A stretch of 64,000 nucleotides of DNA, taken from assembly GCA_946885915.1 (NCBI GenBank), contig CAMPHF010000009.1:49219-113218 (forward strand), given 5' to 3'. Source of the stretch: an uncultured Idiomarina sp. Its GTDB lineage: Bacteria; Pseudomonadota; Gammaproteobacteria; Enterobacterales; Alteromonadaceae. The position numbers were made by a program, and so were the translations under genes. Position 1 is the first letter of the stretch. Each line of letters opens with the position of its first letter. Positions 58,831 through 64,000 of this stretch are shown one piece after another. The notes beneath the pieces are model-generated. The model did not search any database. It was given only the letters and a program-made list of their open reading frames with translations, and was not told the origin of the DNA.

Positions 58831-59967
58831 ATGAGCAACCCTTATCTCAATCCAGCCATCCCATCGCCTTGTTACGTTTGTGACGAGGCGTTGTTAAAAC
58901 GCAACCTGAAGCTTATGGAGCGGGTTCAACGAGAAAGCGGCGCCGAAATTATATTGGCTTTGAAAGGCTTTTCGATGTGGAGCACCTTTCCGTTGGTGAA
59001 GCAATACTTGCAGGGTTGTACGGCAAGTTCAGTATGGGAAGCGCGCTTAGCCGCCGAAGAGTTTGGTCGTGAGGTGCACGCTTATGCACCAAGCTACAAA
59101 CCAGCCGATATCGATGCTTTGCTGCCATTGGTTAATCATATTTCGTTCAACAGCTTAACCCAGTGGGAACGTTATAAAGACCAAGTTCTAGCGGCGGGCG
59201 TGTCTGCTGGTTTACGCGTCAATCCCGAGCATCAGGAAGCTGAAACTGAATTGTATGACCCGAGCGCACCAGGTTCGCGTTTAGGTATTCGGGCAGAGAC
59301 TTTAGTTGGCGCAGACTTGAGTGGTATCGAGGGTATACACGTACATAATTTGTGCGAATGTGATTCCTTTGCACTAGAACGCACTTTAGCGGCCGTTGAG
59401 GATAAGTTTGGTGAGTTATTGCACCAACTGAAGTGGTTAAACTTGGGTGGCGGTCACCTGATGACTCGTGAAGGCTATGATGTTGAGCATCTCATCAAAC
59501 AACTGAAACGAGTTCGTGAGCAGTACAATATTGACATTATTCTAGAGCCCGGCTCCGCAGTCGCGTGGCAGACTGGCCCGTTGGTTGCGGAAGTTGTCGA
59601 TATTATTGAAAATGATGGTCAGATTGCGCTACTCGACATTTCCGCCACAGCGCACATGCCTGATGTACTAGAAATGCCATACCGGCCTAATATTACCGGC
59701 GCCAGAGAGCCTGGTGTGTTGCCTCATACCTACAAACTTGGTGGCAACTCATGCTTAGCCGGTGATGTGATCGGGCTATATAGTTTTGCCGAGCCATTAA
59801 GCGTGGGTAGTCGCATTATTTTTGAAGATATGATGCATTACACCATGGTGAAAACATCATTTTTCAATGGCGTCGAGCACCCAGCGATTGGTATCTTGCG
59901 AGAAAATGGTGAGTTCGATTTGGTGCGTCAATTTACTTATGAAGATTTTCGCGACCGTCTCTCTTAA
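58831..59967 (+). CDS. nspC: Carboxynorspermidine decarboxylase
   Basis: PLP-dependent fold III decarboxylase that makes norspermidine or spermidine from its carboxy-form. The PLP lysine is in ILALKGFSMWS. Also seen are SVWEARLAAEEFG, GIEGIHVHNLCECDSFALE, LNLGGGHLM, ILEPGSAVAW and GGNSCLAGDVIG with the active-site Cys. ATG 58831 gives 378 residues, the Vibrio length; the frame opens 18 codons earlier inside the upstream gene. Together with the dehydrogenase it forms the alternative polyamine route used by Vibrio. The product feeds biofilm and growth functions in that genus (family knowledge). Confidence 0.96.
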   Translation: MSNPYLNPAIPSPCYVCDEALLKRNLKLMERVQRESGAEIILALKGFSMWSTFPLVKQYLQGCTASSVWEARLAAEEFGREVHAYAPSYKPADIDALLPLVNHISFNSLTQWERYKDQVLAAGVSAGLRVNPEHQEAETELYDPSAPGSRLGIRAETLVGADLSGIEGIHVHNLCECDSFALERTLAAVEDKFGELLHQLKWLNLGGGHLMTREGYDVEHLIKQLKRVREQYNIDIILEPGSAVAWQTGPLVAEVVDIIENDGQIALLDISATAHMPDVLEMPYRPNITGAREPGVLPHTYKLGGNSCLAGDVIGLYSFAEPLSVGSRIIFEDMMHYTMVKTSFFNGVEHPAIGILRENGEFDLVRQFTYEDFRDRLS

Positions 59968-60003
59968 TCAACCGCCGTTTGCGTTTCAACAGCGAGTCGT
60001 ACA

Positions 60004-60034
60004 AAAAAGCCAACCCAATAGGTTGGTTTTTTTT
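60004..60034. terminator. Bidirectional terminator between nspC and motX
   Basis: Six A residues, the stem CCAACC / GGTTGG around a 5-base loop, extended by A-T pairs, and nine T residues. Both converging genes can use it. Confidence 0.9.
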
Positions 60035-60038
60035 ATGT

Positions 60039-60704
60039 TCAACTCCGCCCTAACGGCTCTTTAGCCCGCTCAACAATATGCGGCGGCATTAATTGGGCCA
60101 GGCGGGTTAACCGATTATCAATTTGTCGATAAAGCACATCATCGGCAGTAACCGCATGATGCAGCCAGTGATAGGCTTGCTCCAGATCGTAAGGGCTACC
60201 ATCACCGGCAATCAAAATATCAGCAAAGCGAAGCTGGGCTGCCATATTGCCAAGCGATGCAGCTTCGCGAAGGTAAAGAATAGCCTCATCAAGATCACGC
60301 TGTACCAAAATACCCTCGTGATAATAACGCCCTAATTGCTCCAGCGCTGCAGGTAAGCCTTGCTGAGCCGCAATTTTCATATACTCCAAACCTAGTGCTT
60401 CATTGCGGTCGTAGCAGACATTCCATGCCAACATATCACCATATAGAAATTGGTATGCGGGCCGTCGTTCAATTTCGGCTTGAGCTCGAATATCCTGCAC
60501 AAGTTGGCATCTATCGGTCACACTTACACGTTGTAAATGGCTGTTTTGTCGAAACATATCAACCAATTCACCATCAGTGTAAAGCTGAACTGCCTCAAGC
60601 TCTTGGCCGTGCGCCGGCGCTGCCAAGCACAATAGGGTGGCGAGTATAGCTAACCACCTAGTTTCATGACCTTGAGCGCTATTGTTCGGTATTAGACGTA
60701 ACAT
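60039..60704 (-). CDS. motX: Sodium-driven flagellar motor protein MotX
   Basis: Periplasmic T-ring component that couples the PomA/PomB sodium stator to the polar flagellum. At 221 residues with an N-terminal signal segment (about 1-33), the mature part matches Vibrio MotX closely: the segments CQLVQDIRA, YQFLYGDMLAWNVC, GLEYMKIAAQQGLPAALEQLGRYY and YLREAASLGNMAAQLRFAD are Sel1-like repeats, and YHWLHHAVTADD is near the C-terminus. The cysteines of mature MotX are present. It is a single gene away from other flagellar genes, which is common for motX. Confidence 0.92.
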   Translation of the reverse strand: MLRLIPNNSAQGHETRWLAILATLLCLAAPAHGQELEAVQLYTDGELVDMFRQNSHLQRVSVTDRCQLVQDIRAQAEIERRPAYQFLYGDMLAWNVCYDRNEALGLEYMKIAAQQGLPAALEQLGRYYHEGILVQRDLDEAILYLREAASLGNMAAQLRFADILIAGDGSPYDLEQAYHWLHHAVTADDVLYRQIDNRLTRLAQLMPPHIVERAKEPLGRS

Positions 60705-60809
60705 GTTCTACCCGTTTACTCGCAAATAAATAGCTGACGACTACCGCTGAGTGTCTACTCAACATTTCGAATCAGCGTCTTCCATCTATATCGACCACCA
60801 CCGACTTTT

Positions 60810-61535
60810 CTATAGCCCGTTGGCGTATCTTGCGAGTCCTTCAAGGACCAGGTCTGGCCGCTCCTCGCCCCGCCGTTTAAGCTCTTGCGCAAATAAGGGG
60901 TAGGCCCCACCGGTTAATAGCAGACGAAAATCGGTCCAATCCAGTTGAGTTTCAGCCACCGCAATCGCTTGTTTCACCAATCCATTCAAGCTGTTTACGC
61001 AGCCATCAGTGACACATTCAGACGTATTATGTCCCAACTGACCGACTCGTCCTACTTGCGCTTCATCGACACTAATAAGTTTAGACTGTTGCATGAGTGT
61101 CGACTGCATGAGCGCTACACCTGGCACAATCCAGCCACCCAAGTGCTGGCCAGAGGCATCCAACCAATCAAGGGTCGTGGCAGTCCCTGCATCAACAATT
61201 AAAGTATGTTTGGAGTTTTCATTATGCGCGGCAACCATTGCTAACCATCTATCCACCCCAAGGGTAGTCGGATTTTCATAAGCATTGGTGACCCCAAAGG
61301 CGTGCTTTTCGCTACTCACGCGTTCCACGGTAAAACCACACTGTCGTAAATGGCCTAATAATGCAGCAACAATATCGGATGCAGCAACCGCACTGAGCCA
61401 CACCGAGTCTACCTGGCCCCACGGATGGACGATAAAATCTTCCAGCGTGCCGATTAAAACCGGTTCAATGCGACCATTATCAGCCAGCAATGCCGCCTTT
61501 AAGCGTGTATTTCCGGCATCAATAAGAAGTTTCAT
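60810..61535 (-). CDS. coaX: Type III pantothenate kinase
   Basis: First step of CoA synthesis; the ASKHA-fold, CoaX type, not inhibited by CoA in characterised members. It begins LLIDAGNTRLKAALL and has VDRWLAMVAAH, LIVDAGTATTLDWLD and LTGGAYPLFA, each a CoaX motif. It is 241 residues. It starts 5 bases after birA ends, forming murB-birA-coaX. In E. coli the equivalent place is held by type I coaA. Confidence 0.95.
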   Translation of the reverse strand: MKLLIDAGNTRLKAALLADNGRIEPVLIGTLEDFIVHPWGQVDSVWLSAVAASDIVAALLGHLRQCGFTVERVSSEKHAFGVTNAYENPTTLGVDRWLAMVAAHNENSKHTLIVDAGTATTLDWLDASGQHLGGWIVPGVALMQSTLMQQSKLISVDEAQVGRVGQLGHNTSECVTDGCVNSLNGLVKQAIAVAETQLDWTDFRLLLTGGAYPLFAQELKRRGEERPDLVLEGLARYANGL

Positions 61536-61540
61536 GGCTA

Positions 61541-62536
61541 CTACTCCTGTGCAGGGCGAAGACTCACTTCACCACCATATATCACCTGCTTCACCCCATC
61601 TATTTCGACAATTAAACCGCCCTGATCATCAATTCCAAAGGCTATGCCTGTGCGCGTCTGCTGGGCTGTAATGATCGCCACTGGGTGTTGATAAAACCGA
61701 TCAAAACGTTGCCAATCCGCCCGTAATGGCGCCAAGCCAAATTTTTCGTAAGCCAATAGCTGCTGATAAATCTCGCTCAGAAAGGTGACTGCCCACTCAT
61801 TCCTATCGACAGGTGCCGCGGTCGCTTGCGATAGATCAATCCATGCCTGATCAATCTGTTCGGCTACCTGACCCAGCTCAACATTAATACCAATGCCAAT
61901 GATGGCGTGTGCGTACCCCGCAGATTGGCCTTCAAGTTCAACTAAAATACCAGCCAATTTCTTGCCTTGCACATACACATCGTTCGGCCATTTAAGTTCA
62001 ACATCCGCAATACCGGCTTGCTGCAATGACCTCGCTATCGCGATACCGACCACTACGCTTAGCCCCATAGCGGCGCCAATACCTTGCTCCAACGGCCAAT
62101 ACACACTTAGATAAAGTGACGCACCATAAGGCGAATGCCAAACTTTTCCACGCCGTCCGCGACCAGAGGTTTGCGCCTCAGCCAACACCGTGGTTCCAGC
62201 AGGCGTAGTCGGCGATAACAATTGGCGTAGGACGTCGTTACTCGAGCCAACCACTCGCTGGACGATAACGTTCGGCGCCTCCCCCTGAAAGATTTGAGTT
62301 AGACCTGCGGTAATCTTAGTCACATCCAATGGTTGTAATACTTTGGCTAACTGATAACCGCGACCAGGAATACGAAATACATCCAGACCATAGCCCTCGA
62401 GCGCAGCAACATATTGATTAACTGCTGTGCGAGAAACGCCCAGGCGTTCGGCTAATGTTGCGCCGGAGTGAAAGTGGCCGTCAGCTAGTATGTCGATTAA
62501 TGCTTCTATCCGAGCCTCGCGATTTTGTCTAGTCAT
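61541..62536 (-). CDS. birA: Biotin-protein ligase / biotin repressor
   Basis: Activates biotin to biotinyl-AMP, transfers it to acetyl-CoA carboxylase and represses the biotin operon. The N-terminal winged helix (GATLAERLGVSRTAVNQYV) shows this is the regulatory form. The ligase site includes AQTSGRGRRGKVWHSPYG, ELKWPNDVYVQGKKLAGILVE-type pattern and IGIGINVE. ATG 62536 is chosen because AAAGGTG lies just upstream; it overlaps murB by 8 bases. 331 residues. The TTG at 62551 is an unlikely alternative. Confidence 0.95.
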   Translation of the reverse strand: MTRQNREARIEALIDILADGHFHSGATLAERLGVSRTAVNQYVAALEGYGLDVFRIPGRGYQLAKVLQPLDVTKITAGLTQIFQGEAPNVIVQRVVGSSNDVLRQLLSPTTPAGTTVLAEAQTSGRGRRGKVWHSPYGASLYLSVYWPLEQGIGAAMGLSVVVGIAIARSLQQAGIADVELKWPNDVYVQGKKLAGILVELEGQSAGYAHAIIGIGINVELGQVAEQIDQAWIDLSQATAAPVDRNEWAVTFLSEIYQQLLAYEKFGLAPLRADWQRFDRFYQHPVAIITAQQTRTGIAFGIDDQGGLIVEIDGVKQVIYGGEVSLRPAQE

Positions 62537-63542
62537 GTCGGCACCTTTCAAAATCTTCGTTCAGCAGACCATGAGCGCCTATCAATCTGACCTCAGGTAC
62601 TAACCAAATACCGAATTCGCGCCACACACAATCCTGAATGTACCGAATCATGGTAATTAAGTCGCTAGCTGTCGCCGTTCCGGTATTCACAAGCACTAAC
62701 GCTTGCTGAGGATGAACTTGTATACCGCCTATTTCTAGGCCCTTTAAACCACACTGCTCAATCAACCAACCCGCAGCCACTTTTGCCTCCGTTGATGAGA
62801 CGGGATAATGAGGAATGGTTGGATAGCGCAGCCGTAAAGATTCTACCTGGGTGATAGACAACAGAGGGTTTTTAAAAAAACTTCCAGCATTTGGCCGCAG
62901 TTTAGGATCGGGGAGTTTTTGTTGCCGTATAGCAATCACTTGATTGGCAATTTGACGCGGCGTTACATCGAATCCCAACTCCTTTAGTGGACCATAGCTA
63001 CATTCTGGCTGCCACTGTTTCGGTAGCCGGAATGTCACAGACAAAATAATGTATCGTTCGGGGTGTTGCTTGAAGATACTGTCACGATAAGCAAACTCAC
63101 AATCATGTTGGGACAGTTCCACAAAGCGATGCTGGCTTCTATCCCAAGCACGCACCGACTTAACGTAGCGACTAACTTCCACCCCATACGCACCAATATT
63201 TTGAACCGGCGCAGCCCCAACCGTACCGGGGATGAGTACTAAATTCTCTAACCCATTCCAACCCTGTCCGATACAGTGTTCAACAAACTCATGCCAGTTT
63301 TCACCTGCTGCAACCACGATATAATAGGCGTCTGGATCAGCGCTCATGTTTATTCCGCGTAGCGCATTATGCAAAACAGTACCTTCATAAGGCGCTAGGA
63401 AAATGGTGTTAGATCCGTCACCCATGACCAATAAATTTTGGTCCGGTAACGTCAAGCACTGGGCCTCATTAGTCAATGAAATGAGATCAGCGGCTGTCGC
63501 TTTTAATTGAAATGTATGTCGAGATGTTAAATCGTGGAGCAC
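62529..63542 (-). CDS. murB: UDP-N-acetylenolpyruvoylglucosamine reductase
   Basis: Second step of peptidoglycan precursor synthesis: NADPH reduction to UDP-MurNAc. Type I MurB of 337 residues: NTF-like TSRHTF start, FAD site VMGDGSNTIFL, LENLVLIPGTVGAAPVQNIGAYG, REAIF-like YRDSIFKQ, and PNAGSFFKNP with the catalytic Ser. The C-terminal AGWLIEQCGLKG is typical. First gene of the murB-birA-coaX operon, close to an rRNA operon as in E. coli. Confidence 0.95.
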   Translation of the reverse strand: MLHDLTSRHTFQLKATAADLISLTNEAQCLTLPDQNLLVMGDGSNTIFLAPYEGTVLHNALRGINMSADPDAYYIVVAAGENWHEFVEHCIGQGWNGLENLVLIPGTVGAAPVQNIGAYGVEVSRYVKSVRAWDRSQHRFVELSQHDCEFAYRDSIFKQHPERYIILSVTFRLPKQWQPECSYGPLKELGFDVTPRQIANQVIAIRQQKLPDPKLRPNAGSFFKNPLLSITQVESLRLRYPTIPHYPVSSTEAKVAAGWLIEQCGLKGLEIGGIQVHPQQALVLVNTGTATASDLITMIRYIQDCVWREFGIWLVPEVRLIGAHGLLNEDFERCRHD

Positions 63543-63626
63543 AGCTATTGTTCTTTTGTTTTAAGCAGTGGCAATAGCTTAACTGACCCACCGTATTACC
63601 GCTACATTAACTGCGGTTATCTTATG

Positions 63627-63905
63627 TTAACGGCGAGATAAGGTTTTAATTAAATGCCAACCAAAGCGCGTTTTTATGGGGCCATGAACTTCAAGCAAGG
63701 GTTTGTTGAACACGATTTTGTCAAAGGCTGGCACCATTTGTCCTCGCGAAAACTCGCCCAAGTCACCACCACGTTTGCCACTTGGACATAACGAATGTTG
63801 ACGCGCAAGATCGGCAAATTTAGCACCTTGTTTAAGTTCACGAAGTATTGCTTCCGCTTGCTTCTGATCTTTAACTAAAATGTGTAATGCATGGGCTCTA
63901 GGCAT
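63627..63905 (-). CDS. ppiC: Parvulin-type peptidyl-prolyl isomerase
   Basis: Free-standing single-domain prolyl isomerase (PpiC), 92 residues, no signal peptide, so cytoplasmic. The family pattern is complete: [50 protein letters not shown] and [14 protein letters not shown] lies 11 bases before ATG 63905. It stands between murB and the terminator of the rRNA operon; a weak readthrough or own promoter is possible. Confidence 0.95.
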   Translation of the reverse strand: MPRAHALHILVKDQKQAEAILRELKQGAKFADLARQHSLCPSGKRGGDLGEFSRGQMVPAFDKIVFNKPLLEVHGPIKTRFGWHLIKTLSRR

Positions 63906-63927
63906 AAAAATCTATTCTCCGCAGACA

Positions 63928-63957
63928 TAAAAAAACCCCAGCCGCGAGGCTGGGGTT
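63928..63957 (-). terminator. rRNA operon terminator
   Basis: Read leftward, AACCCCAGCC-TCGC-GGCTGGGGTT is a perfect 10-bp stem with a 4-base loop followed by a T run. It lies 14 bases past the 5S rRNA end. Confidence 0.95.
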
Positions 63958-63971
63958 CTTCTAAATTAAAA

Positions 63972-64000
63972 GTCTGGCGGTGTCCTACTCTCACATGGGG
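63972..64000 (-). rRNA. rrf: 5S rRNA, 3' end only
   Basis: The last 29 bases of the window, read leftward, are the conserved 3' end of gammaproteobacterial 5S rRNA: CCCCATGTGAGAGTAGG, then ACACCGCCAGAC. The gene continues beyond the right edge, so an rRNA operon (transcribed leftward) ends here. It shows the neighbouring sequence should hold 23S and 16S genes. Confidence 0.92.

Overview
The window is a dense, conserved chromosomal segment of a marine-type gammaproteobacterium. Gene content and order point to the Alteromonadales, most likely a relative of Idiomarina/Pseudidiomarina; this is inferred from family resemblance and no search was run. The main clues are MotX of a sodium-driven polar flagellum, the carboxynorspermidine polyamine pathway, pilT-pilU, a Kdo kinase of the Haemophilus/Vibrio kind, a PutA without a DNA-binding domain, and E. 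coli-like blocks (nudF-yqiB-yqiA-parE, ygiF-glnE, yggS-proC-yggT, rdgB-hemW/trmB, mutY-yggX, murB-birA). Base composition looks balanced by eye. I see no insertion sequence, prophage, CRISPR array or tRNA gene.

Layout. 0.1-7.3 kb: an HPt/HD-GYP signalling protein facing parC, then parE, yqiA, yqiB and nudF on the minus strand. 7.5-10.8 kb: tolC, lpxL and a one-helix TcpQ-like protein. 10.8-15.3 kb: glnE and ygiF. 15.5-21 kb: putA, then an acyl-CoA dehydrogenase operon. 21-23.4 kb: the type II secretion accessory pair gspA-gspB. 23.5-28.1 kb: cca, uppP, folK, folB, plsY, tsaD. 28.2-31.4 kb: pilT, pilU and a PhoD-fold protein that has lost its catalytic residues. 31.5-41.4 kb: yggS-proC-yggT-DUF4426, an NhaP2-type antiporter, rdgB-hemW, trmB, an OmpA-family porin, mutY-yggX. 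41.6-46.9 kb: proBA, then a WaaA-KdkA fusion with a glycosyltransferase. 47.1-49.6 kb: a flavin-reductase-like gene, a tiny DUF2256 gene and an iron-sulfur photolyase. 49.6-54.7 kb: deaD and two aldehyde dehydrogenases. 54.8-60 kb: ybbN, tmcA and the carboxynorspermidine pair. 60-64 kb: motX, coaX-birA-murB, a parvulin, and the 3' end of a 5S rRNA gene from an rRNA operon that enters from the right.

Themes. Envelope assembly recurs: lpxL, waaA-kdkA, uppP, murB, plsY, ompA, tolC and gspAB. Proline metabolism appears in both directions, with putA for degradation and proB-proA-proC for synthesis. Surface motility is represented by pilTU and motX. The most distinctive items are the WaaA-KdkA fusion, the apparent PhoD pseudoenzyme, the HPt-HD-GYP architecture, the tightly overlapped photolyase cassette, and a recurring arrangement in which convergent genes share one 4-bp sequence for both stop codons.
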